Program-made: the position numbers and the translations under genes
Part shown: positions 1-11,454 of the stretch, piece after piece
Numbering within the stretch: the stretch's first letter is position 1
How the letters are laid out: the number at the start of each line of letters is the position of its first letter
Notes under the pieces: generated by a model
What the model was told of the DNA's origin: nothing
Database searches by the model: none
Seen by the model: the letters and a program-made list of their open reading frames with translations, nothing else
Assembly (NCBI RefSeq): GCF_009730915.1
Contig: NC_052477.1
Coordinates: 29,584,420 to 29,648,419, forward strand
DNA from: Dioscorea cayenensis subsp. rotundata
Lineage: Eukaryota > Streptophyta > Magnoliopsida > Dioscoreales > Dioscoreaceae
DNA: 64,000 nucleotides
Direction of reading: 5' to 3'

Positions 1-189
1 CGAAAATCACCAATATCTTCACATATATGTATAATTCCTATTGTATCCTATTTATTAAAAACCATCTTCGCATTTCACAAATGAGAATAGTTGGTCAGCA
101 TTGAGAAAAAGCGTGTGTTTTATAACGCGCTTATTATATATTATATATCTGTAAGTTATTATTATTATTCTACAATTGATTATTATACG

Positions 190-222
<33 letters not shown>

Positions 223-1047
223 GTCACTTTATTTTATCAGTATCATGCAAAGAATAAATAAACATTACATCTCTCTCTCTCCTCCCTACCCTCCTTTTCA
301 ACTAAACAAAAACCAGCTATAAACTACTCCCTCCGTACGACTGGGCGAACTAAACACAATATCGTCACTAAACTGTGATACCCTCCCTCTAAAGTCTCAA
401 AACGGAGGGGTTAGGTGATCATTCCAAACTTTAATTACTATGGTACTAAAAATTTACAAACCAAACAAGGTACTCAAATAATCAAAACGTACAACTCTCA
501 ACAATGACATCTCCACCCAATTTCCACAAGAACATCACACTGTCGTCAATCACGCATAAAGACAAGTTTTTCAAACCTTGAAAGATAGTTGGGTTTTAAC
601 ATCCAAAACAAATTTCCATTTAATAATAGTTGGCATATAAATGCAAATCAAATACTCCCTCTGATATTTTTAAATTATCCCATTTTTAAGTACTTTGTTA
701 ATTTTAAAAAGATTTAAGGAAACTTTTAAATATTATATATATTTATTTTTATATTTAATATAATTTTTATAATTTCAATAAATTATAGTACTCACTCCAT
801 CTAATCTACTTATCTATGTAAATTTGTAAATCATTAAATATTATAAAATTTACTCTTTTGTATTTAATATATTTATATAATTTATAATAAATTATATTTA
901 TTATATATTTTTAAATTTATTTTAAATAGATAAATCTTGAAAAGTTAATATAATTTTATAAATTTTAGATTATCAATTAATTTTAATTAATTTTTTTAAT
1001 CCATGTGATTTAGTTAAAATTAACAAATAAAAAGAACCAAAGTGTGT
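1..1047. other. AT-rich intergenic DNA
   Basis: I see no gene here. The stretch has an (AT)n run at about 191-217, a short Stowaway-like element at 327-411, and further lone Stowaway-type ends near 653 (TACTCCCTCTG) and 789 (TACTCACTCCATC) that lead into very AT-rich DNA. It ends at the assembly gap. Confidence 0.7.
327..411. mobile_element. Short Stowaway-like MITE
   Basis: The left end CTCCCTCCGTACGACT, preceded by TA, faces a right end whose reverse complement reads CCCCTCCGTTTTGAGACT, followed by TTA. CTCCCTCCGT is the classic plant Stowaway (Tc1/mariner) terminus and TA is its target site. At about 85 bp it is shorter than a usual Stowaway and may be internally deleted. Confidence 0.5.
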
Positions 1048-2047
1048 NNNNNNNNNNNNNNNNNNNNNNNNNNNNNNNNNNNNNNNNNNNNNNNNNNNNN
1101 NNNNNNNNNNNNNNNNNNNNNNNNNNNNNNNNNNNNNNNNNNNNNNNNNNNNNNNNNNNNNNNNNNNNNNNNNNNNNNNNNNNNNNNNNNNNNNNNNNNN
1201 NNNNNNNNNNNNNNNNNNNNNNNNNNNNNNNNNNNNNNNNNNNNNNNNNNNNNNNNNNNNNNNNNNNNNNNNNNNNNNNNNNNNNNNNNNNNNNNNNNNN
1301 NNNNNNNNNNNNNNNNNNNNNNNNNNNNNNNNNNNNNNNNNNNNNNNNNNNNNNNNNNNNNNNNNNNNNNNNNNNNNNNNNNNNNNNNNNNNNNNNNNNN
1401 NNNNNNNNNNNNNNNNNNNNNNNNNNNNNNNNNNNNNNNNNNNNNNNNNNNNNNNNNNNNNNNNNNNNNNNNNNNNNNNNNNNNNNNNNNNNNNNNNNNN
1501 NNNNNNNNNNNNNNNNNNNNNNNNNNNNNNNNNNNNNNNNNNNNNNNNNNNNNNNNNNNNNNNNNNNNNNNNNNNNNNNNNNNNNNNNNNNNNNNNNNNN
1601 NNNNNNNNNNNNNNNNNNNNNNNNNNNNNNNNNNNNNNNNNNNNNNNNNNNNNNNNNNNNNNNNNNNNNNNNNNNNNNNNNNNNNNNNNNNNNNNNNNNN
1701 NNNNNNNNNNNNNNNNNNNNNNNNNNNNNNNNNNNNNNNNNNNNNNNNNNNNNNNNNNNNNNNNNNNNNNNNNNNNNNNNNNNNNNNNNNNNNNNNNNNN
1801 NNNNNNNNNNNNNNNNNNNNNNNNNNNNNNNNNNNNNNNNNNNNNNNNNNNNNNNNNNNNNNNNNNNNNNNNNNNNNNNNNNNNNNNNNNNNNNNNNNNN
1901 NNNNNNNNNNNNNNNNNNNNNNNNNNNNNNNNNNNNNNNNNNNNNNNNNNNNNNNNNNNNNNNNNNNNNNNNNNNNNNNNNNNNNNNNNNNNNNNNNNNN
2001 NNNNNNNNNNNNNNNNNNNNNNNNNNNNNNNNNNNNNNNNNNNNNNN
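1048..2047. other. Assembly gap of exactly 1000 N
   Basis: The run of N is exactly 1000 bases, which suggests a placeholder and not a measured distance. Any reading frame across it is meaningless. The tandem array that begins just downstream may extend into it. Confidence 0.98.
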
Positions 2048-2386
2048 ATGGGAAAATTCTTATTTACCCTTACTGTTTGTTTAAATTTCTTGAGTTATAG
2101 ATCATAAGAAAAACATTGCTGTAGTTTCTACTTTGCCTTGGTCCTTTGGTTAGGTCAAAAATTAAAATTCCATTCTTGTTAAAAATGGTAGGAAAAAAAA
2201 GCGTCAAATCAGCATCGTGCATAACATTTCACGATTCTTTTTTATTTTTAAACCAAACTTTGGAAGACTTTTATCCTTGTCTTCAGCCATTTCAGTTTAA
2301 AATGATACAGGTTTTTTGTTTATTAAAATATTTCGTTAAATTATCAAGTTTCGTTTAAATATATCCGTTTCGATTTAAGCGAAGCC

Positions 2387-5090
2387 ATGATTTTGGTAGT
2401 GACCGGATTACCTGACGAAATGTCCGTCCCACGCGCAAGGCGCCAGTGGCACAGCGATTTAGTAGACGCTTCGCTTACTCCGATTTAGATCGCATTTTGA
2501 AGTTTTGTCGTTGCGTGTCGAGACGACGTTTAGAAGGTCGCTAATCATTTAAAAACTCGTTTCGCTCCTGTGAGTGACGGGGACCAGCGGTCGTGAATCT
2601 TATAGTATCAGCCCATTTAAAGCGCCGATGATAAACGCTTGTATTGGTGCATTATGTGCGCGAAGCCCACTATCCGCGTATTGTTGTACGTTTTGCTTCG
2701 ATTATTTATGAAAATCGTTTTCGTAGCCTGAGCCCATTTAAAATGAAGCGATGATATTATGTTTAAGCATAAACAGCTTGGATTTAGTATAAGTTAATTA
2801 TTGATTCTGTTATCCGTGATGCCAAAGCTTGCTCGTTTTCTCATTATCCTTCCATCATGCTCTTTGTTTAGGTTTACCCAAAATTATCTGGGTTTTTGTT
2901 TAAAGCTTAAAGTGTCAGTTCCCAAATTTATGGAGTCTACTGTTTGGAAAATGTTATTATCTGCTGCATTTTTCAAATATGTCGTCCAGGTTTAGAACTA
3001 GCGGAAATGATTTTAGTAGGTATATAGGATTCAGTATCGGTCATTCGCGCTCGAAGGCCTTGTACGATTTATTGGTAGGCCTTTTCCTTAGATGAGATCG
3101 TTTGAAGTTTTGTCGTTGCGTGTGAGACGGCGTTTTGGAGAGGCTATTGTCGTTTAAAGAACTCATGTTTCGCTTTGCAGAGTGCAGACACAATCGTGGA
3201 TCGTATAGACTATATGCTCGCCAGTAGATACTTATAATTCGTATCATATGTTCTGCCACAAAATATCGATATTATCGACATTTTGCTCTCAGTTATTTAT
3301 GAAAATCGCTTTCATACATAAACGAAATTTAAAATGTAAACAATGATATTTAAAACATAAAACTATAGTCGTAGAGGTTAATTATCGATTAATTATCCCG
3401 CGTTTTGCTTAAAACTTATGTTTTTCTCAACTATTATTGTCATGTCTTTGCTTCTCGCTCAAAATATACGTTTTGTTAAAGCTTAAATGTTTCCGCTTAA
3501 ATTTATCAAGTCTCGCTTAAAATAGTTATGTCTCGCTTTAAATATATCGCTCAGCTTTAAACGTAGAATGATTTTTAGTAGGTATTCGGATTCTACGAGC
3601 CGTATCCGTCACCTCAAGGCCATCCCCGACGATTTGAAGTAGGCCTTCCTTTACTCGTTAGATCATTTTCAGTTTTTGTCACACGTTTCGTGCCGACAAC
3701 GCTTTCAAGCGCTAATCATTTAAAAACTCATTTCACTACCACGAAAGTGCGATACAATCGTAGATCTTTACACTATCGCCAACTAAGCATAAATGATAAC
3801 TTATATTCGATACATATGCTCGCCACAAACTATCGTGATATTATCGACATTTTCATCGCTATTTATCGAAAAATCGCTTTTCATAAACAAACCCAAATTC
3901 TAAACGAACAACGATATTTAAACATAAACATAGTCAGAGTAAGTTAAATTATCGATTAATTATCCCGGCTTTGCATTAAAACTTATGTTTTTTCTCAACT
4001 ATTATTGTCACGTCCTTGTTTCGCTTAAAATTATACGCTTTTTGTTTAAACTTAAATGTTTCCGCTTTAAATTTATCAAGTCTCCTGCTTAAAAATGTAT
4101 GTCTCTGCTTTAAATATATCCGGGCCGCTTTTTAAATGTAAACGATTTTAGTAGAGATTCGGATTCTCACGAACAGATCCATCCCACCTCAAGGCCAATT
4201 TCCCCGACGATTTAGTAGGTCTTCCCTACTCGTTGGGATCATTTTCAAGTTTTGTCATCGCACGTCTGGACAACGCTTTGAAGGCGCTAATCATTTTAAA
4301 AAACCTCATTTCACTACCCACGAGCGCGACACAATCGTAGATCTCTAGAAAAAACTATCGCCAACTAAGCGATAAACGATAACTTATATTCGCTACATAC
4401 GTTTGCACAAACTATCGTGTACTATTATCAGACATTTTGCTCGTTATTTATGAAAATCAGCTTTTCACAAACAAACCCAAATTTAAAATGAAACAATGAT
4501 ATTTAAACATAAACATAGTTGTATAAGTTAATTATCGACACCATCCCGCCATGCTTAAACTCTATGTCTCAACCATTATCATGCGTCCTTGTTTCCGCTT
4601 AAAATTATACGCATTTTTGTTTAAGCTTAAATGTTTCGCTCTTAAATTTATCAAGTCTCGCTTAAAACGCATGCCTCGCTTTAAATATATCCGCCCGCTA
4701 AACTAGAAATGATTTTAGTAGAGTATTCGATTCTACGAGCGTATCCGTCCCACCTCAAGGCCACACTGCGACGCATTTGAGTAGGTCTTCCTTACCGTTA
4801 GATCAGTTTCAAAGTTTTGTCATCGCATGCTCGGACAACGCTTTGACGCGCTAATCATTTAAAAACTCATTTCACCGCCACGAGTCGCACACAATCGTAG
4901 ATCCGCAGAAAAGAAACTATCGCCAACTCAAGCAGTAAATGATAACTTATATTCGCTATATATGTTTGCCACAAACTATCACATATTATCGAGTATTTTC
5001 GCTCGTTATTTATGAAAAATCGCTTTCATAAACAAACGCAAATTTAAAAAGAAAAGATGAAATTTAAATAGAAACCCGTCAGAAGTTAGC
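2387..5090. repeat. Tandem array, five copies of a ~565-620 bp unit
   Basis: Copies start at the shared motif ATGATTTTAGTAGG-like at about 2387, 3007, 3568, 4142 and 4709, giving steps of 620, 561, 574 and 567 bp; the last copy fades near 5090. A partial copy end lies at about 2280-2386, next to the gap. Each unit repeats the same order of landmarks: a GTAGGCCTTCC-like stretch, TTTTGTCRTYGC, CTAATCATTTAAAAACTC, TTATTTATGAAAATCG, ATTATCGATTAATTATCC and a closing block of short CGCTTAAA-type subrepeats. Copies differ by many single-base indels. The family is not recognised; a satellite or the untranslated part of an old retroelement are both possible. Confidence 0.85.
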
Positions 5091-5900
5091 GTAAACATTG
5101 ATATTTAAACATAAACTTTGAAACTTAAATGAACAATAGATAGTTAAATGTAAATAACAATATTTACATTCAAAATTAAACCCTACGGGTCCCCAGACAA
5201 ACGCGGATCGAGCTGGACATCACAACGAAATCAGTAAAACAATAAAAATCTCCTTCAACACAATATTATTGCTGGATTACGTATAACAAACGAAAATGAA
5301 AACAATCAAAAACTCTCAGAAAAACTTCCTACAAACTACAAGATCGCCCAATAATCACACCACGAACCGAAAAATTCTCTTTCTAATGAATACTTGTAGA
5401 AATCAAACTAAAAAGAAAGCTCATGTATCAAACAAAAGGAAATCGACAACATCTTCAATCTAAAAGCATCCACCTCGTGTCAATACCTCTGAGCGCAAAC
5501 CAATGAAATGTCAAAGAGTTGAGCTGGGAGTTCTTCTTCGAGGCACAGTGTCCAATCCCTACGTAAGACGTCCAGTAATGACAACTTTGAAAAAGGAAAA
5601 GTAAGAGTTTAAGAGATGAAAAGAGAAAAGAAACCAAAGACTAATAATGGCTGTTCTTCGTGGATTAACCAAGAAAAAACGGATTCTCTTAAAGAGAAAA
5701 ATTATTGCGAAGAAAAGGGCGTACGGTCAAATCACGCCCTCACTTGTCACAACTTCCCATAGCAAAGCGATAATTCTCGTCCAAAAATTTAAAACTAACT
5801 CCATTAAACGCTTGGGGTTTTCAAATTCATCAGATTTGAAGCGAAGTGGCTTAGTGATTCCCAAATTAATCCCATAGTGAAATATTAGAATCTTAGTGCT
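5091..5900. other. Unclassified moderate-GC segment after the array
   Basis: This segment differs in composition from the AT-rich DNA after it. It contains one short open frame (5647-5877, a Lys/Arg-rich 76-residue product) with no family I recognise. No terminal repeats or coding domains are visible. It may belong to the same repeat as the array. Confidence 0.4.
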
Positions 5901-6215
5901 ATTTTAGCATTTTCCACTCAAAAAGACAAAAATAAATAAATAAAAAGTAAAAAGGAAAAATTAAAAATTAGATTTAATGACGTTGTTCCATCTGGACCGT
6001 CCAATGGGTAAGACCTTTTTTGTGGACCTGACTGATTTTTTTTAATATTTAATTTAATGGTATAATTTAAAATAAATAAATTAAATGCATTTTGGGTTTA
6101 TTTTAAAAGCCTCAGGACCAGGCAAAAGGGACGGCAGACCGGCTGGCTTGATTGTTCCCTAATATGCCATTTTCTTTTTTATTTCTTTTTCATATATACC
6201 CACAATTAACCTCAT

Positions 6216-6220
<5 letters not shown>

Positions 6221-6257
<37 letters not shown>
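6221..6257. repeat. (TA)n microsatellite
   Basis: An uninterrupted TA run of about 37 bases. Similar runs occur at about 191-217, 6957-6988 and 61056-61096. Confidence 0.9.
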
Positions 6258-6260
<3 letters not shown>

Positions 6261-6953
6261 CTGAGTAAACCAGAGAAGTTCACAATAGTTGTTGGTAATC
6301 TAACGGCTGTGATCATTATAAATAGTATTAAATCCTGTTTTATAGTGTCACATAACATTTATGAAATAATGTACAGTATTTATATAAACAAACAACCATT
6401 GGATGATGATCCAATAGCTGTAATTAAACGTCCATAAAAAATAGTAATCTAGAGAGATACTTAAATTATCTTTTCTCTATATATAATAATGTGTATATAT
6501 ATTAAACGCAAATGATTGTTTGGTACATTAGATTTATTGCATAGAGTGTTACTTCTGCTGAAGAGTCTGAGGAAATGAGTTTGAATCTTAATTCACGTAA
6601 ATGAATGGTATGTGTGTTATAGAATTAAATACTTCACGTGTGTTCATTCTAGATATGTGGCTTGATATCACCGAAATTGATGAGTAAAGATTTGGTATGC
6701 ATAAAGAAAAATGTTTTGAATAAATTAAAAAAAAACTTTAATGAGAAATATGTAAAAATATGAGAGGATTATACATTGCTTTTTAATAAAAAAGATGGAT
6801 GATGTTATTGTATACATTTTCAGTTTCAAGACATAAGTATATAATTTTTTTCCCCATTTAATGTATTACTATTTAGTTCATCTTTTATACAAAATTTTAC
6901 ATATAATTAAAGTTGAAATTTGTGCATCACAGTAGATATATATACATAAACAT

Positions 6954-6989
<36 letters not shown>

Positions 6990-9029
6990 TATATAAAGGG
7001 TTGAAGTTAAATAATGCATGAATGAGAGAATATGTATTTAAATATGAGCGCGCACACAAACGCTTTTAAACAAGAAATTTTATGTGCATGTATATAATAA
7101 ACTCGTAATTATATATTTTTGCAAAAAATGTGATGGAAAGAGGATATATTAAATTATTTTATACCCAATCGTTTTATTTACATATATACACAACGCACAC
7201 CTAAAAAAAAACATAATTATCTAAAATAAATATGCAAGATGCCTGCACCTAGACAAAAATACCCTATAAAATTTTACTATTTTATAAGACTGACCATCGG
7301 TTTTTTTAATCTTATATGCAAAGAATATACAAAATAATTTTTATTGTAAATAAAATTATATAAATAAATTTTATTTTCATATATATATATACATATCTAA
7401 TGTTAAAGTATAACTTCCTATATTTTTTATAATTTTTTCTTCTATTTTTCCCCAATTTTATCTTGATCAACAATGAGTTATATTTTTGACAAAATGTAGA
7501 CAAACTACAATCTACATCAAGAATGCACACATGCACAAAATTAATCTCTTTAACACACTTGTACTCTCATTCCATATGAGATGAGGCTTAAATTAATTTT
7601 CTCAGCATGATACGAACAATCTATGTAAAGGACTCTGGGGTTATTGACTTAAATATATATGCAATTTTTTTTTTGTGTTTATATAAAAGTATAAATAGTA
7701 ATTGCAAGAAATGACCAAGAAATCACCGAGGAACATATGTTCAACGTTGTACTATAAACACTAGACAAAAAAAGTGAGACTAGGTCATCACATGATGTTA
7801 TGATAGTGGTATACTAATAAATAAAAGGTGTTGAATATATCTGACCTGCCAGTTAGTCTTCATTTCTTTTTCTAATCAAATCTATGTCGTTTAATTAAAT
7901 AAATACCAACATGAATGCATACACAATGATTCATTTAATTGATTATAATTGCACTTAATGAAGATTGGACTAAGTAGTCGCAAAATAAAAGAAGGTAATA
8001 ATGCATGAATAATACATCATTGCAATATATTTATAGTCGGTGATGAGTATTGTTTTTTTATTTTTTCTCTCGATTTACTCTTTATTGTCGTCAAAAATAA
8101 TAATACTGTTCAACTTTAATAATATAATTCTATGATAAAATTTGAGAAGTTTTAAAGTTCATACTATATCATTCTTTGGTTAATTTTTTTGATAAATCAG
8201 CTCAGCTTTAGTCGAAATATCGGTTCTTTCCGAATTTTGGTTTGTTTTAAAGTCTTTCACTAAAGTATTGACCATTTCACAACACAATCACTTTCGGTGG
8301 ATTAACGATGTCGTTACGGACGTGGAGGCTTGCTAATTGGGGTTTTTCGGAGCGTCGCGTCGAGCTAATGTCAATGCAAAGTCGACATGTTTGTGAAATG
8401 GTAATGTTTGAATGACAACTTTGAGCAAGCAAAAGTCGAGAAACTATTCGACGAATGATGTATCAAAAATTAACCGTGTTCTTATCATGATTATTCGCAA
8501 GATATAATTTACAGAAAACTTTGTTAAACTAATTGATTTCAACCAAAAAAATTATACTTATATATTTAAATTAAAAAATAGTAAATTAAACTAATGATGA
8601 CATGGAAAAACAAGGAAAAAAAGTAAAACAATTTTTGTATTGCCTCCAATTTTTAATCATAAGTATTCAATTTTTGGATTTTTTTATAAATATTTATTTT
8701 TGTTAGTGTTTTTTTATTTTTCCAATTAAAAAAATATAGCATATTTCTTTTCTAATTCTATAGAAATAACACTTCACATTCATTTTTTTCATTTCATTAA
8801 CTTTTTCCCCAAAAAAATATTCTTAAATGAAATTAAAAAAAGAATAAATAAAAAATAATTAATGGACACACACCAAGATTTATAATTTTTCTAAATTACA
8901 GGGTCTATCTGTTAATATACTGATATAAGGACTAAAATATAAATATAAATGAATTCATGGACGTTTTCAGTAAAATGACAAAAAGGCTTTATATATATAT
9001 ATATATAATAAACAGTGCAAGCTCCGGCC

Positions 9030-9039
9030 AAACCCTAAA
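9030..9039 (+). promoter_or_regulatory. Telo-box in the ELP6 leader
   Basis: AAACCCTAAA lies about 43 bases before the ELP6 ATG and downstream of a TATA-rich run (8987-9009). Telo-boxes are common near transcription starts of plant housekeeping and translation genes. Confidence 0.6.
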
Positions 9040-9081
9040 TCCTCGCCGAGACTCCGACGATTTCCCGAGCACGCGCCGGCG

Positions 9082-11454
9082 ATGAGCAGCAACGCTTCGA
9101 ACTTTCTTGAAGAGGCGCTGGAGATCGGCGGTGGGCGCACCATCGGTGGGCGAGTCGTTCTGGTCGAGGATTGCGTGGAGACGAGCGGCGCCTTTGTTCT
9201 CCATCACCTCATGAAGCGCGTTCTCTCGCCTGAATCCCGTGGAGCCGTTCTTCTCCTCGCCTTCGCTCACCCCTTCTCACACTATGACCGCATTCTGAGG
9301 AAAATGGTGAGGTTTTGTATCTCTTTGGCATTTCATCAAACACTTGCTGATCACTTGCTCTATTGAAACAGGGTTGTAATCTATCATCTCAAAGAGAGAG
9401 CAATAGACTGCAGTTCCTGGACATGCTTAGGATGGAGCTTCCAGGTAGTTCTATAAGTAGAAATTTTCGCAAGTAGGTGAAAGTAAACTGGATAAGCAAA
9501 TCAAGGAGATGGAATGGATAAAAATCCCATCTTTTCTTCAATTGTGCATCATTCCACACTCACCCTTATGTGTATTTATTATATGGCAAGTTCTTAATCA
9601 TGCATTGCTGAAGTTTTTAGACCTTTCAATAATGCCTTTTTTTGTTTTTTTGTTTTTGTTGGAGAAATGTGGAAAAGAGATGCATTGAATCCTTGGTAAT
9701 GAATTGGGTAGGGGAATGAGGGACCAACTCTCCTATTATGGAGGTGGTTGATGGAGAAGCCATTGATTTAGGGTTGGGTTTTCTGGATTAGTTTGCATTA
9801 ACCCGAACTTGCATTTATGTGTAATTATAATATGACAAGCACTTGTTTTGCATGCCTTGTTGAAGTTATTGGACCTTTCAATGTAAACCCTTTGAAACTA
9901 GATTAAATTGATTGAGCACCCATTAAATTAGGGTTTTATGGATTATTTTGCATTAAATCCGGACTCACCATTATGTGTGTTTATTATTCAACAAGTTTGT
10001 TTTCATGCATTGCTGAAGTTATTAGACCTTTCAATGTAAACCCTTGGAAATTAGGTCAAATTGATGGAGTAGCCATTGAATTAGGATTGTCTGGATTATT
10101 TTGCATCATTCAAAACTGTGTACTTATTATACAACAATTACGTCTTTTTTCCATGCATTGCTGAATCTATTCGACCATTCAATATGTGAATTCTTTGAAA
10201 TTAGATCAAATTGATGGAGAAATCAAGGAAGTAGGGTTTCAAGAATTATTTAGCAAGCTGCAAACAGCTATAGAAGTTATCGGTGAAAGAGGAAACAACG
10301 ATGGTGGCATTACCATCATGATAGATGACATTTCTATGTTGGAAACTGCTGCTCATGGTTGTTTGGATCAAATCTTAGACTTCCTCCACTATTGCATTAC
10401 ACTTACCTCTGAATATGTAAGGAAAGATTTCATGTTGTGTTTTTACAAATAGTTACCGATCCTTTGTACTTAACTTCTTTGTTTGTGTGATTTTGTTAGG
10501 GGCTGTGCTCTGGTGATTCTAAGCCATGGAGATATATATTCCAGCGATGAAGCAACTGGGCTCCTTTCATCGCTGGAGTACCTCGCTGATATAGTGGTAA
10601 AGACCGAGCCATTGGCAACTGGTTTAGCTGCTGATGTGCATGGACAAGTAAGTATGAACTTGTTTTAACTTTATGGTATTGTTTTGCATGAGGTTGTTGA
10701 TAGAATTCTTAAACTAGTGGACTGATTTTATTGAACTTGCTTTTGATGTTCATTTGGAAATATTCAGGCCTTGTTTTAAAGAAGTTCTTGAATCAATAAG
10801 TTACGTATTTTTGCGATACATGATTCTGACAGGGGTTAAGTAAGCAAAAGTAGAGAAACATAGATTAAAGAGCTTTCTCTATGCATTACGTGAAGGTTGC
10901 CAAATTAGGGCAGTCATCCTTAAACTTTATGTTAATTGATACATGATTACTTCAATTGAGGATCTTCTAGATCCTCAATTAAAGTAATCATGTATCAATC
11001 AACACTTTTAAGACCTAAGACCTCATTTGTCTTACTGTTTTCAAAAGCATATGCTTAGAGGTACTTGAAAAGTTTTACAACAGTGACCTTGATAATGAGA
11101 GAGAAGAATGGAAAAATGAGAGTCAAAGAAAGAAAACTTTGGAATTATAATCCATTTTGTTTGTTTGTCTATTTTATTTTCTTTGACTGAGCACAAATAT
11201 AATTTTCCTCTCTTGTTTGTGTTTAGGATAAAATTTTCATAGACAATCATTTGACGAGTTCTAATGCTGGACTTTGTATTTGGTGTGTTAGATTTTAATT
11301 TAGATTTTACTTTTATCTCTATTACAGCTGACTGTTTTAAACCGTGGGAGTTCTCAAGGACAATGGGTATTCAATGAACAAATTCCGCAATTTTCACTTC
11401 AAATTGAAGGAAAATGGTGCTGAGTATTTTTATCCAGGGAGTAGAAAAACTTGA
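9082..11454 (+). CDS. ELP6: Elongator complex protein 6 (ELP6), with two apparent frame breaks
   Basis: ELP6 is a RecA-like subunit of the Elp4-Elp5-Elp6 subcomplex of Elongator, which acts in wobble-uridine tRNA modification and has been linked to transcription. Exons are 9082-9306, 9372-9444, 10205-10416, 10500-10649 (last two bases intronic; coding to 10647) and 11328-11454. The product matches plant ELP6 in order: [15 protein letters not shown]-like N terminus, [53 protein letters not shown] and the C terminus [13 protein letters not shown]. Exons 1-3 join in frame. With canonical sites exon 4 enters one base out of frame, at a GGGG run (10499-10502). In exon 5 the frame of LTVLN must change before [10 protein letters not shown], near GGG at 11346-11348; otherwise it stops at 11421. 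Both shifts are +1 in G runs, so assembly error is likely, but true decay is possible. Intron 2 contains tandem copies of the exon 3 acceptor region. Confidence 0.88.
9545..10260 (+). repeat. Degenerate tandem repeat in ELP6 intron 2
   Basis: Copies begin with TGCATYA motifs at about 9545, 9794, 9949 and 10102, with steps of 249, 155 and 153 bp. Each contains CATGCATTGCTGAAG, a GACCTTTCAAT word and a sequence like AAATTGATGGAG. The last copy contains the real exon 3 acceptor and first codons, so the duplicated unit spans an intron-exon boundary. Confidence 0.8.
10936..10998. repeat. Near-perfect 30-bp inverted repeat (hairpin) in ELP6 intron 4
   Basis: The arm at 10936-10965 (beginning TTGATACATGATTACTT) is the reverse complement of 10969-10998 with about one mismatch and a 3-base loop. 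Transcribed RNA would fold into a long stable stem. It may be a snap-back repeat or the remnant of a small palindromic transposon. Confidence 0.85.

Larger units (their letters stand above)
5901..9081. other. AT-rich intergenic DNA upstream of ELP6
   Basis: No gene is supported. The region holds (TA)n runs at about 6221-6257, 6957-6988 and 8987-9009, a possible palindromic element at about 6258-6460, and a less AT-rich island at about 8190-8470 with several CpG-containing words but no usable frame. The last 80 bases are the probable ELP6 promoter and leader. Confidence 0.6.

Noticed and set aside
1042-2100. Two long open frames
   Set aside because: They consist almost entirely of N from the assembly gap.
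2387-5090. CRISPR-like array
   Set aside because: Units are over 500 bp, without short identical repeats and unique spacers, in a plant nuclear context.
5647-5877. 76-residue basic open frame that looks faintly ribosomal
   Set aside because: No conserved motif, no splice or promoter context, and it lies in unclassified repeat-like DNA.
10186-10204. Possible GTG start of a separate ORF before ELP6 exon 3
   Set aside because: The stretch is intron 2 sequence; the acceptor at 10203-10204 joins exon 3 to exon 2 in frame.
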